In this document: positions 48,182 to 58,790 of the stretch, one piece after another
How positions within the stretch are numbered: position 1 is the first letter of the stretch
How the letters are laid out: every line of letters begins with the position of its first letter
Assembly: GCF_964019385.1 (NCBI RefSeq)
Contig: NC_088655.1
Location: 9,087,130-9,151,129, forward strand
Direction: 5' to 3'
Source of the DNA: Sycon ciliatum
Taxonomy: Eukaryota > Porifera > Calcarea > Leucosolenida > Sycettidae
Length of the DNA: 64,000 bases
Translations under genes and position numbers: made by a program
The notes under the pieces: model-generated
Database searches by the model: none
What the model saw: the letters and a program-made list of their open reading frames with translations, nothing else
What the model was told of the DNA's origin: nothing

Positions 48182-48382
48182 ATTCGTTGCATTCCCAACT
48201 CATCACAACCACGCGCTCTTCAGCCGAACCATACAGACACCAGCAAGGACACTTCCGTGGGGCAATATCCGTGGGGCAATATCCGTGGGGCAATATCATC
48301 TCTCAACGGAAGTGTCCTTGCTGGTGTCTGTATGGTTCGGCTGAAGAGCGCGTGGTTGTGATGAGTTGGGAATGCAATGAAT
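48182..48382. repeat. 77-bp near-perfect hairpin with three 14-bp loop repeats
   Basis: The arms 48182-48258 and 48306-48382 pair with one mismatch (G/A near the base). The 47-bp loop repeats CCGTGGGGCAATAT three times. The hairpin lies between 12-bp direct repeats AGCACTGTAGCT (48170-48181, 48417-48428). Not coding. It could be a tiny foldback transposon or a long-hairpin small-RNA source. Confidence 0.8.
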
Positions 48383-48428
48383 TGAAAATATGGCCGAAAG
48401 CTCTGTCGCAATATTTAGCACTGTAGCT

Positions 48429-48957
48429 GAAGTACCTAGTCCGAACCACGTGTTGAAAGCTTTCGAAAGAGCTCGATACATTTTTTGTAGAGTACGAGCA
48501 GCAGGACCAGCCTGCATAACAGCCACACTACTATTGCACAGCGGCTCTAACAAAGAATGACAATAGCCAGTCTGCACCGTGCTAAGGACACGATTGACAA
48601 AACAAATATTCCGCGCTAACGCCGGGCAGGAAAGAGGAATTCTGCCCGTTCATTCATACGTGACCGAGTGCGATCATCGAGCGGCATTACGCTTAGGCAC
48701 GCCGCGGACTGGTACGCACACACTGCCATGCACTGCAGATACACTACATGTACACCTCACACTTCTGTACCAACACCATAGCAGCGCTCCCGATGCTTTG
48801 TAAATCCGCTGCAACGATGCATGATCAACTCAGAACCAGACCGCTGCCGGGCGTCCAGCTTGTATTGAGAGGAACACCGCAGGGGTCTCAACAACGGAGC
48901 CAGAGCACGCGAAAAGGGACATTATCCCGATTTTTGTGCAGTTTGACTTTTCAACAG
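48429..48957. other. Unassigned stretch
   Basis: No gene recognised. A plus-strand frame over 48748-48905 has no domain. Confidence 0.35.
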
Positions 48958-49106
48958 ATTCTTGTAGCCAGAACATGTTCGTATCAGATGACATCACCCG
49001 ATTGAAAATCCACCCGCACGTAGCAAAGATACGGACGGGCATTTACTTCAACAGTACCAGGCAAAATGCTACTGTACGCACGCAGCCGTTCTTGCGTGCA
49101 TTGAAG
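48958..49106 (+). CDS. Possible isolated exon, unknown product
   Basis: A strong acceptor (pyrimidine-rich, ..TTTTCAACAG) and a donor AAG|GTGACT bound 49 codons with phase 1 in and 0 out: DSCSQNMFVSDDITRLKIHP..., then IRTGIYFNSTRQNATVRT. Two N-glycosylation sites. No family was recognised and no neighbouring plus-strand exon was found, so it may be chance. Confidence 0.25.
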
Positions 49107-49199
49107 GTGACTCACACAACAACACCAAGACGTATGCTCAGCAGGTAAACTGCAAACGGTACAAGAAGGAAACAAGAGAGAGAGAGAGAGTGTTCTTAC

Positions 49200-49463
49200 C
49201 TTTTGAAATAGCGCTGTTGCCTCGAACACCTTTATCCAAAGAGCGACCACCACCACCACCACCTGCAATAGCAGCAGTAAACATGAGAAAGAAGTCGAGG
49301 ATTGTGAACCACGAGGTTGAAATCTTCTTCTCAAGTAGAACGTTGGTGTGACGTACCTCCCACGGACTCACGCACACACACCCCCAGCACTTGGCAGTTT
49401 GTTGTCATGTTAACGTGACAGCACTCTCTTTCCATCCAATCAGCACACCATTCGTCACTTTCT
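49200..49463 (-). CDS. Two exons of an unidentified Cys-rich gene
   Basis: Exon 49463-49357 (phase 2 in, 1 out) encodes ESDEWCADWMERECCHVNMT plus TNCQVLGVCVRESVG, with six cysteines and one N-glycosylation site. After a 94-bp intron, exon 49262-49200 (phase 1 in and out) encodes a Gly run and RSLDKGVRGNSAISK. Donors GAG|GTACGT and AAG|GTAAGA and the acceptor TGCTGCTATTGCAG are all strong and the phases agree. A further acceptor at about 49153 (TTTGCAG) would add VYLLSIRLGVVV and a stop. The upstream exons are not identified. An extracellular Cys-rich domain is a guess. Confidence 0.45.
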
Positions 49464-51074
49464 CTGCCTAGGTTACAGCAGTGCAGGTTTTTGTTTCTGA
49501 GAATCCGCGTTGCTGGCCACATTCTGGATCCCTACTCCTACTGCGTGGAAGTCACTCTGGGATACACCGATTGGTTGAGCACTACTTGGAGCCTAAAATG
49601 GAGGCGCGCCTGGTTGTGATGAAGCCGAGACCCAAGGTCCGCAGATCATCCCAGACTACTCCACCACTCCCCTTATTCATGGCTCACACATGACGGGTTT
49701 ACTTGGCTCTAGTAAAATCAAAAAACAAAAAAAGGTCTCAAGCTACATGTATGGGCACGTGCACACACATGCCCCCACTAGCTATATGATGGCTTGGACC
49801 GTGACTGCAACGCATTGACACACATTGCCGGCCAGCAATTTTATTGACATGAGAATGTCAAGTGACACAAATTATGCGTCACGTACGAGTAGTCGCATTG
49901 TTATCTTCCACGCTGTTTTCACTTGGCTCAACTCGTTTTTCAGGTTCAGCGCAGCATGCATTGATGTGTCTAGGCCTCCAAGACTTGATGCATGCCCACG
50001 CATCCAACACACTACTGTCCCGATGACTTCGTGGGTGCTGGGCGGTCACTTCCAAGCGGAACAGTTTAACTTGGAAGCACATACATGAAGCACATACATG
50101 TAGCCCACCAGTCAACCATTCTCGTGTGCGACTAGAGCTAGCTGCTCCATATCGCAGGGCCGTCGAACACGCTACGATCACTACGGTATTTCCCGTACCG
50201 CTTTCGTGCCCCGGCCACCCTGTGAATCAATAAAAACTGCATTGATTTAGGCTCCACATTTCCGAATTTTTCAGGAGAGCCCCCCCCCCCCTCAGAACTT
50301 CAGATGGTTGGCCCTACCACCTTAAAATAGCTTCCAACGCCCCCTGCATCTTCCAACGCCCCCTGCATCTTCCAACACCCCTGCATCTTCCAACGCACCC
50401 TGCATCTTCCAACACCCCTGCATCTTCCTCACCCGACTGCACCTGTGTAGAAACTAGAAAGTGAACGTGCAAGACAGATGCAGGATGTGCCCATTGCAGA
50501 ATGTGCCCATTGAACCAACATTGGCTGCCCGTCGTTCCACTGATGCAGGGATTGACTGGAGTTGGAACCGACAAGGCTGACCTCATGTCACCTACTGATG
50601 CGGGGAGGGGGGGGGGGGGAGGGGGGGGGGGTAGAGTTGAGTGGAGTTGGAACCAACATGGCCGACCTCATGTGATCTATCGGTGCGGGGGGGTGGGGTG
50701 GGGGGGGGGGGGGGGGGGATTCAGTGGAGTTGGAACCAACATGGCTGTCCTGTATGGTCATGTGACAGACGTGAAACAGATTTGCTGAAAAAATGGAACC
50801 CAGTCACCATGGCAACTCCACCTCCACTGACCGCCGGCCGCCGTATTATGCGGCTCAATGGCATTGCGTGCTCTGTAACTCGGGGCAAGTCAAGCCCTCT
50901 GGTATTCACATTCCGGTCTGCTTGGGCAGGCTTGCCCGTTTGAAAAGAAAGTACACAGTCGTCGCCAAAAACATCCGGCCAATGCCATGGATACAGCCAG
51001 TGGTATGGTACGCGACTTCATCGTTGATGGTGGCATGGCATGCATGCATTTTTTAGCTATCAGTAGTATAGCTA
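49464..51074. repeat. Intergenic with 19-bp tandem repeats and G-runs
   Basis: CTTCCAACGCCCCCTGCAT repeats about five times at 50331-50427. A unit GTGGAGTTGGAACCAACATG with following poly-G runs occurs three times at about 50557-50745. No gene is supported. Confidence 0.6.
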
Positions 51075-51270
51075 AGGGTCCGGCGGATTCTGCCGGCAGA
51101 AAAATTGGCAGAATTCGGTACTTTTTCTGGTTTCATGCATGTTTGGTATGTGGATACAGAAATGGAGCAGAATTCGAGGAATTGCCCGCCATAAGGTTTG
51201 TATGGTTCTGCCAATTTCACTGCTTTTCGAGCAGAACCTGCCACCTTTTCCAGCAGAATCCGCCGGTCCC
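51075..51270. mobile_element. hAT MITE, copy 3
   Basis: Starts AAGGGTCCGGCGGATTCTGC and ends GCAGAATCCGCCGGTCCCTA. The flanks GTATAGCT and GTACAGCT are an 8-bp duplication with one change. The body matches copies 1 and 2, with a short deletion after the TTTTTCTGG block. Confidence 0.85.
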
Positions 51271-51299
51271 TAGTACAGCTCCAGTATGCACAGTACTGA

Positions 51300-51750
51300 A
51301 CAGCCTGCACTGCACTATCTGCCGCACTGCACTATCTGCCGCACTGCACTATCTGCCGCACTGCACTATCTGCCGCACTGCAGTCGGGTGGAGCACTAGT
51401 GTACAGTCCCCTCCCCCCCCCCCCCCCGTAACTATGCCTCAGTCTATGGAGCCTGGCCTGGCGTGTAGAATCTACTGCCAGACTGTGCACTAGGCAGTGG
51501 CAGTGGCAGTACAGCTTACCGGTACCTGACCTATCATCATGATCATAGCATTGGCCGGATTTTTTTGGCGACGACTGCATGTACTAGAGTAATTCAAATA
51601 AACACTGCAACAACAAACTTCCAGGGAACCTGATGATGCATGCCCTCCTGGGTGAAAATTGGGAAACTGTCGTTGTGCGTGCATGCATGGTGTAGCGGAG
51701 TGTGCGTGCATGCATGGTGTAGCGGAGTGTGCGTGCATGCATGGTGTACA
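51300..51750 (+). repeat. Two small tandem repeats
   Basis: CTGCACTATCTGCCGCA repeats four times at 51308-51380. GTGCGTGCATGCATGGTGTA plus GCGGA repeats three times at 51676-51750. A C-run lies at 51410-51427. Confidence 0.85.
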
Positions 51751-53732
51751 TGTAGTGGAGGACTGTTCGAGTGTTACGGGTTGGAGGTGTAGTGAAACAA
51801 GCAACAACAACAACAACAACAACCTCTGGACTAACCGGTTTTCGCCACACGCCTCTGCTGACGCAGTGGACGTGGGTCGCAAAGGTCATCGTGATCATCT
51901 GATCATAGTAGACGTCTACTCTGCAGAGGAAGAATGGGTCCGCGAGGCTTCGTCCCCGCGTGCGGCGTGGCCCTTGCCTTGGCGCAACAAGGGCGGCTGT
52001 CGGCTAAGACAGGTAGCTAGCTGGCTAGTTTCGCTGGCTCTCGAGATGGGCTGCCGAGCGCAGTGCAGCAGATGCTGAGCGGTACACAAGGCCTTAAGGA
52101 CAGGTAGATCTACAATCATGCACATCCAGACTGGACCAGAGCACATGTCCGAGCCCCACACGATTGAATGAAGGGCGAATCTCGACATCAACCCGTGTGA
52201 AGTTGTACTCACAGACTTCGTGGCCCGGCGAAGCGTCCTCTGCACCGAAAGTCGTCATCGTTGTAGAATTTTTTGTACTACACTACTACCGGTACTGTAC
52301 TACTACTGAATTTTATTGCAATAATCAGGGCCAGGCGATCTCGGCTATTGTAAGACTAGTGAGTCCGTCGTCTACTGAACTAGTTACTTAGGCACCCGGC
52401 AACGCACACAGTCCTTCAAACAATGCGCCATCAGCGGAAATCGTCGAAAAGGCGTCGAGTCGAGCGGTACTGTAGGCGAGCAAACACTTGCCTTCTCCCC
52501 TTGCATGCAGCTAAGGCTTTACGGAGATTCTGAACTTCCCTGAAGAGCTTGGTCAATGGACATGAAGGCGCTGCCATTATGTCGTTGGTTGAATTATTTT
52601 CTGGTTGATGATCTATTATGGCTACCAAGGATTTTCGGAAATGATTCTTGTTTTTAGGTTTCGCATGGCTGTGGTGGTGATTGTGAATGCGAGATGCCGA
52701 TAATTACGTGAAGGTAAGGTCAGAGACCAGGTCGACAATAATAATAATGCGCCGCATATTATTGCTGGGTACGGGTGGTCATTTGAGGCCCGCATGTACA
52801 TGTAGAATGTATATGTAGCGACAATGATCTGGACAGTGTGTTGCAAGAACAACTGTTAGAAGCCAACCATCTGAGTCGCCTGCCTTGTTTCGCGCTCACA
52901 CAAAGTCTCATTTAGGGTTCCCAGTAAAAAGGCAACATTGCCTGTTGGGAAATCCCTAACAAAATAAGAAAAAAATAATAAGGCCAAACTAAAGAAGGTG
53001 TGTGGTTCGACTAACACGGACATTTTTTTTACGGGCGGGCGGGCGGATTTTTTTTTAAATATATTTTTTAGTACATGTAAATACACTGTACTGCCTTTAG
53101 ACACCCAGTACATCGGCATTATTACGCAGTGTTATGCCATACATGTTGTATAAAGGGATCACTGGCTAATACTTTGAAACATTGTGTAGCTCTGGAACGA
53201 GAAGAGAATAACTTCAAGCGGTGACTCTGACTGTCCAAATCATCAAGCAAATGAAGAACGATGCGAGTTGAAAGTAAGTTCGGGAACTACTTCGAAGTAC
53301 AAATTGTACAATGTACCGGTACATGTATTGCTAGTTTGGTGTCGGCGTGCACGAATACATGGGCTTTTTCCATCGACGCTTCCTGTGCTTGCACACATGG
53401 AGCAGCAACTTACCGGTACAGGTGAAAATTGGTTCCCAATAGTGCAATACTGTACACGAGGAAAGTGCAATCTCACTGCACTGCACTGCAGTACAACTAC
53501 AAGTCAAGTCCAAAAGGAGCCGCCTAGCCTGCGTCCGCAGACTCACGCTGCACAGCACGTAGACGTGGACGTGTTCAGTCCACGTACGTACGTCAGTCAC
53601 ACGACAGCCCGCCGAAAAAAAGTTACCATGTTACGGTCGGGCTGAAAAATGTACGGTCGGTCGGGTGAGTCGAACCACAGACCTTCTTCAGTGTGGCCTA
53701 ATGTGTATAATGTAAAAACGGTGGAGACGATG
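51751..53732. other. Intergenic, no gene firmly supported
   Basis: A (CAA)n patch at 51800-51825. A minus-strand frame at 52577-52430, MAAPSCPLTKLFREVQNLRK.., has a good start context and looks mildly like a LYR-type helix, but has no identifiable continuation. TAATAATAAT at 52737-52746. Otherwise nothing. Confidence 0.35.
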
Positions 53733-54244
53733 TGCAATAAAACGATGAAAATATGAAGAAATGGTGTAGGGAAAAAAGTATGGATTCAAACAAATATATC
53801 AGCGTCTGTACAAGCCTAATTTGTGTGTACAGAAAGATAGTATAATTGGGTTGAAATTGTTCAAGTAACGTGTCGTGTTTAGTGTGGCCAAGCTCGGCCG
53901 TTAATGTTCTAGGTGTAACGTACTGCTGTTATGTGTTATCACGTTGTCTTTCCTTCCTTTCTCCTTTGTTCATTTCTCGCTTTGATTGTTAAAATTCACA
54001 CTTGTAAATTTCACTGTTGTTGCTCTTAGGCCACCCTTTCTTTTTTCGTTGTTTAACGTCCGCGCCCGCGTACCTTTTTGCCTCCGACCGGAAAAAAGTG
54101 TGGCCAAGCTCGGCCGTTAATGTTCTAGGTGTAACGTACTGCTGTTATGTGTTATCACGTTGTCTTTCCTTCCTTTCTCCTTTGTTCATTTCTCGCTTTG
54201 ATTGTTAAAATTCACACTTGTAAATTTCACTGTTGTTGCTCTTA

Positions 54245-54772
54245 GGCCACCCTTTCTTTTTTCGTTGTTTAACGTCCGCGCCCGCGTACCTTTTTGCCTC
54301 CGACCGGAAAAAAAAACAAGAAAGTAGTAGTACCAATAATATGCGAAGTTGTAAATACATGATTGTGTAGTTTCACAGTGTGCCGATCATGACCTTAAAC
54401 TTATAATCTTGCCTCCCAGGCATGCCTTTGTCTTGTGTTCTTTTTCTTTTTTTTGTTGGCTTTTAAATATCGTACGGTGTGTGTCCTAGTAAAAATCCAG
54501 ATGTAATGAATTCATGACATGCTAACTCCATGCTATGTACCTGTTTTGTTGGATTCATCAGGCATGTGCTCCAATGTACCATCAAAGAGTGTTGTTCTAT
54601 GCCTGCAAGTGCCGTTAGACCCAGAAATATTGTATATATCACATGCTTTACTGGTCAAAATGTTTGATTGGGGTTTCCAGTTTGTGGAATGGGCTTTTGT
54701 TTTTTTTCCGCCCTCCCGCGTACCTTTTCGCGAAAAAAAGGACGTTAAACAATGAATTAACAAAGGGTGGCC
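54245..54772. mobile_element. Harbinger-like MITE, 528 bp, TTA duplication
   Basis: Ends GGCCACCCTTTCTTTTTTCG and (inverse) GGCCACCCTTTGTTAATTC, continuing to GTTTAACGTCC, about 35 bp with mismatches, flanked by TTA (54242-54244, 54773-54775). Inserted in the Penelope fragment. The first part of it was copied in the 216-bp tandem duplication. Confidence 0.8.
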
Positions 54773-54850
54773 TTAGTGTTATTTCTCTAACTTAGATTTT
54801 CTATAATAGTTCAATTTTTATTTCTGTGTCCTTTAGTACAACGACGATTC

Positions 54851-54870
54851 CTGATGAGTGTCGTACGAAA
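54851..54870 (+). ncRNA. Hammerhead ribozyme-like core, canonical
   Basis: CTGATGA, nine bases GTGTCGTAC (able to form a 3-bp stem II with loop UCG), then GAAA. Hammerhead motifs are known in Penelope-like terminal repeats. Stems I and III and the cleavage triplet could not be assigned by eye. Confidence 0.45.
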
Positions 54871-54945
54871 ACTTGTTTGAATCCATATTTTTTCCCTACA
54901 CCATTTCTTCTTATTTTCATCGTTTTATTAATAATAATAATAATA

Positions 54946-55317
54946 ATAATAATACGAACTTAGACACAACTCCACGAGCGACTCTGACTCACACTGCTAC
55001 CTGGAGCTTCACGAGGTGTTTGTCGCGCTGGAAACAAAGCGTCTCTGTAAGTTTGTATCCCTGGTGATGGTTTGGCCTGGAGAGCAGTATATAAGTGGTG
55101 CTTTTCAGGCACAATCTTCCTCAGCCTACTCAAGCTCAACTGATGAGGGGTGAATTCCCCGAAACACCGTGTATTGAGCAGGGAGTGGTGCTTTCTTGCA
55201 GGTTTGCCGAGTGGAAGGTGCGACGTGCTCCTCGTGTGCTCCGGATGGCAGTCGTGAGTCAGTCAAGTGTCAAGTTTGGCAAGAAGCGCGTGTTCCTAGT
55301 TGGAACAAGCGACTTCA

Positions 55318-55361
<44 letters not shown>

Positions 55362-55973
55362 GAAGTAATAATAATCTGAATACGAGGAGGTGGAGGGGGG
55401 GGGGGCATCTGCATTTGGGCGCTACGGTCTCTCACCATCTCCCTGGGTACTATATTGTACGTGTGCACCTGCATGGCACTTAGACAATAATAGATGGTCC
55501 AGGGTACAAGCAGTCTTGCTGACGATGGCTCACACACACACACACACTGTTACACAGCCCACTATTCACACACAACCCCTGACTTACACTAACAGAATTC
55601 ACTATGCTCCGCTCTCATACATCTTCGCAACACTGTCCAAGCGGTCTCTGGACAAGACCAATCAGTGAAAAAGGAATAAAAGTAAAAATCGTCCGAATTT
55701 CCGGGCAAGGCCCATCTTCAGGAATGTAGCCACCCTCATACAGTAGCTGCGTAATTTTCATTTCACGGCTCGAGTGAGACCCAGTCAGTACATCCTTAGA
55801 ACCACCACCACCACCCTCAAGGATCAAGCAGCGTTTAAAATATTTTTTAATAGTACGAAACTACTCGCGTTGCACCGCAGATATGTGAGAAGAACGTTCA
55901 AAAAATTCATGACGCGGCAAACCGTGGTATCCCACAGTATGCAAGCATCAAAGACAGTGCATACAAGCCGAGG
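54946..55973. other. Intergenic with AAT repeats and a third Penelope-type motif
   Basis: (AAT)n at 55318-55358 and (AC)n at 55531-55547. On the minus strand at 55699-55721: CTGAAGA, T, GGGC-CTT-GCCC, GGAAA, a hammerhead-like block with a perfect 4-bp stem II, as seen near Penelope 3' ends. No gene. Confidence 0.5.
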
Positions 55974-56304
55974 CAGGGGCGGATACAGGGGGGGTTCAGG
56001 GGGTTCGGACGAACCCCCTAAAATAATTTCGACCATGGCCAGGGTCCAGTCGATTTTTTTGTGATCTCCAAGTGCGCAGCCAGCGAAGTGTAGCGTAGAT
56101 CTACATGCAGCGTAGCCAGTAGACTTCACTGGCAATCCTGCATGCATATGCAGTAGTTACGTACAGGCAGTGCAGGTACTAGGTCACTGCATGCATGCAG
56201 TGGTCGGGACTGTTGGACGCGTAGATCTACCGTTCGAATCGAAGGGTCTGTACGCATGTGACTTGAAACGATCGACAGTTCAAGTGGTGGAGCAAAAGGA
56301 GGAA

Positions 56305-56866
56305 AAACTGCCACTTGTCCTCCTTCCTTGTCGTTTTGTTTTATTTCGCGCTGGCTGGACTGTAGGTTTCCTCCGTCGCAGTACGAAGATAATGTTTGTG
56401 TTTGTCGTGTAGTTTGCCATGTCGCGGTGGAGGAAAAGGTGGAGAAACTGCCACTTGTCCTCCTTACCTTCCTTGTCGTTTTGGTTTATTTCGCGCTGGC
56501 TGGACTGTAGGTTTCCTCCGTCGCAGTACGAAGATAATGTTTGTGTTTGTCGTGTAGTTTGCCATGTCGCGGTGGAGCGAAAGGTGGAGAAACTGCCACT
56601 TGTCCTCCTTACCTTCCTTGTCGTTTTGTTTTATTTCGCGCTGGCTGGACTGTAGGTTTCCTCCGTCGCAGTACGAAGATAATGTTTGTGTTTGTCGTGT
56701 AGTTTGCCATGTCGCGGTGGAGCGAAAGGTGGAGAAACTGCCACTTGTCCTCCTTACCTTCCTTGTCGTTTTGTTTTATTTCGCGCTGGCTGGACTGTAG
56801 GTTTCCTCCGTCGCAGTACGAAGATAATGTTTGTGTTTGTCGTGTAGTTTGCCATGTCGCGACGTC
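56305..56866 (+). repeat. 145-bp tandem repeat, four copies
   Basis: The unit AACTGCCACTTGTCCTCCTT...GCCATGTCGCGGTGGAGCGA is repeated four times, the last three nearly identical. Each copy ends in CCATGTCGCG. The last such ATG begins the exon-like frame at 56857. Confidence 0.9.
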
Positions 56867-57061
56867 TGCCAAAGAGGCGAGCTGCCGATCAGTTCAGACA
56901 GTTGCCATTGAGCTTGGCTTCGTTCCGCCATGTACGGCGCAAATGTGACGACACGGAGTCCCAGCCGGAGGACAGTCAAAGAACTTCGCCTTCCGTCAGT
57001 TCGGAAAATGCTGCAGACACGGCCTTAATTTCTGCCTGTGCTGCAGCTTTGGACTTTGTAA
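56857..57061 (+). CDS. Exon-like frame in the hAT-like element
   Basis: Opens SRRLPKRRAADQFRQLPLSL..., continues with TESQPEDSQRTSPSVSS and ends ALDF before a consensus donor TTT|GTAAGG. The basic N-terminus followed by a Ser-rich region could be the first exon of a hAT-type transposase or a captured host exon. I cannot identify it. Confidence 0.3.
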
Positions 57062-57322
57062 GGCTCTAAACGCATTACCCTTGTCTTGTGTGTATTGGCC
57101 AAGCAATGCCAGGGCTACCGTGACAATAACGATTTTGCAACTCTCGGTGTAGTGAACGAACCGAAAACAATTTGAAGCGAATTTAATTCTGTGCACTCGA
57201 AAAAATTTGAACCCCCCCTGAAAAATTCCTGGATCCGCCCCTGCGAGGAAAAGAAAATTTCTCAAATAATTCAACAGGAAAGAACGGTGAAAGGAAACAA
57301 CTCACAGTGGTCCGCTCAAGCA

Positions 57323-57525
57323 GCGCATGCATGAGTCAGACATCAAACTGTCACGTGGAAACAGAACTAGGAAAGCATGCATGCGTCAGACATCAAACTG
57401 TCACGTGGAAACAGAACTAGGAAAGCATGCATGCGTCAGACATCAAACTGTCACGTGGATACAGAACTAGGAAAGCATGCATGCGTCAGACATCAAACTG
57501 TCACGTGGAAACAGAACTAGGAAAG
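57323..57525 (+). repeat. 50-bp tandem repeat, four copies
   Basis: GCATGCATGCGTCAGACATC..CTAGGAAA, four copies with two single-base changes. The following 57526-58675 contains no supported gene, only short frames and an AAAATAAAATAAAATAG patch. Confidence 0.9.
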
Positions 57526-58754
57526 CGAGGCAGCAAGGGCACTAACTCTAACAATAATGCAATTGCATCAGAATCAAACTAGAGGCCAATCCTGTTCGAA
57601 AACCCACAATGGATACTGAGAAACCACGGCATGGCACACACGAACCGATGTCCAAGAATGCAATGCAATACAGCTACTTCTTGAAGTAGAAACAACAAAG
57701 AACATAGCCATAGTCTTGATAGGAACTCGACGAAAATGAACGCAAGTATGGGTTTCAAACAGGATTATGCCTTGTTCGAGCACGATTCTTTTTTTTTCAG
57801 ACTTCACAAACAGTATGCTGTTACCACCTTGCAATTATACATGTAGATAAGAAATTGGAAACGGAACAAAATTATCAGAAAACTTTTCTAATACATGTAG
57901 AAGCAACAAACATGCAAAACGAAATGCAATTAATTGTGCGAGTGTTGAGTGTTCACTAGTGTTCACATGTGCGGCTGTGAGTGGGAACATATCTCGTCAC
58001 TAGCGAAATGTGCGGTTTCTGTTGATAGCTTTGTGTCGATGATCGGCTCTGTAGATCGGCAGGACATTTGGATACTGTTCGTTTCGTGTCCATCTGCTTG
58101 CGGTGCATTCCGCCATGTCTCAACTGCTGGCGTAGCGTTTTGGCGAATCCCCAAATCCGAAGGACGAATGGTTCTCAGCACATTCTAGTCGGGAACACAC
58201 GAGAAAGTCAAGGCCGAAGTTGAGAATGTGGATAACGCGTGCCCACACACGCAGCAGCTTGTCAAGAATGATAATTGCGAACACAACATCAATGAATAAG
58301 CGGCGCGGAGACAATAGCTATAATTATTATAACAATCAGCAGAATGAGCGAAGCGGATATCGGACACAGTACAACCCTGTTATTAGTTCACACTTCATCT
58401 TCTTTTCTCCTATTTTTCTTTCACATAGTGCATTTTGTTCTTTCTCATACCTCACATCAGCCATAACAAGTGCAGGGTTGGCTGCGGGCAGCCATATTGC
58501 AAGAAAAAAAAAGTTGCAATGCAAGACAAAAAAGAGTCAAACTGTGCAAGCGCTTTTCCGCGCTTGCGCGACCTTCTGTGTCATGGTATCAAAAATAAAA
58601 TAAAATAGAAAAAACACGAAACAAAACAAAAAACACGCATCGCAGATGTTCGTCATTCGAAAGAACAATGCTTCTCGTTTATTTCAAATTCTGCCAACGA
58701 GAAGCGTACACTACTCTTCCACGTATTATTGTTGTTTATTACTAGATTTCAACA

Positions 58755-58790
58755 TTGAGACATATTTCCCTGATGAATGTCTCTAGAAAA
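58755..58790 (+). ncRNA. Hammerhead-like core in duplicated unit, copy 1
   Basis: CTGATGA (58770-58776), nine bases, then GAAA (58786). Stem II pairing is weak. Upstream GAGACAT and internal ATGTCTC make a perfect 7-bp alternative stem. In copy 2 that stem is weakened by an A-to-T change. Confidence 0.4.

Larger units (their letters stand above)
53733..54945. mobile_element. Second Penelope-like fragment with inverted ends and a nested MITE
   Basis: The left end 53733-53796 is the inverse of 54880-54930 (TTGAATCCATA..CCCTACACCATTTCTTC). At 53815-53872 it encodes KPNLCVQKDSIIGLKLFK and a stop, homologous to the arms of the 33618 element. A 216-bp segment (53882-54097) is duplicated in tandem (54098-54313). 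A canonical hammerhead-like core lies at 54851, followed by AAT repeats at 54929-54952. Confidence 0.75.
55974..57243 (+). mobile_element. hAT-like TIR element, 1.27 kb, 5-bp duplication CGAGG
   Basis: Ends CAGGGGCGGATACAGG and (inverse) CAGGGGCGGATCCAGG, flanked by CGAGG (55969-55973, 57244-57248). CAGGG ends suit hAT, and the 5-bp duplication fits the hAT lineages with short duplications. It contains a 145-bp tandem array and one exon-like frame but no transposase catalytic region. Confidence 0.8.

Noticed and set aside
52430-52577. LYR-like first exon on the minus strand (MAAPSCPLTKLFREVQNLRK..)
   Set aside because: Attractive start context, but no second exon and the resemblance is too weak.
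57949-58188. Possible THAP-type zinc finger
   Set aside because: The Cys spacing and AVPxY-type signature are absent.
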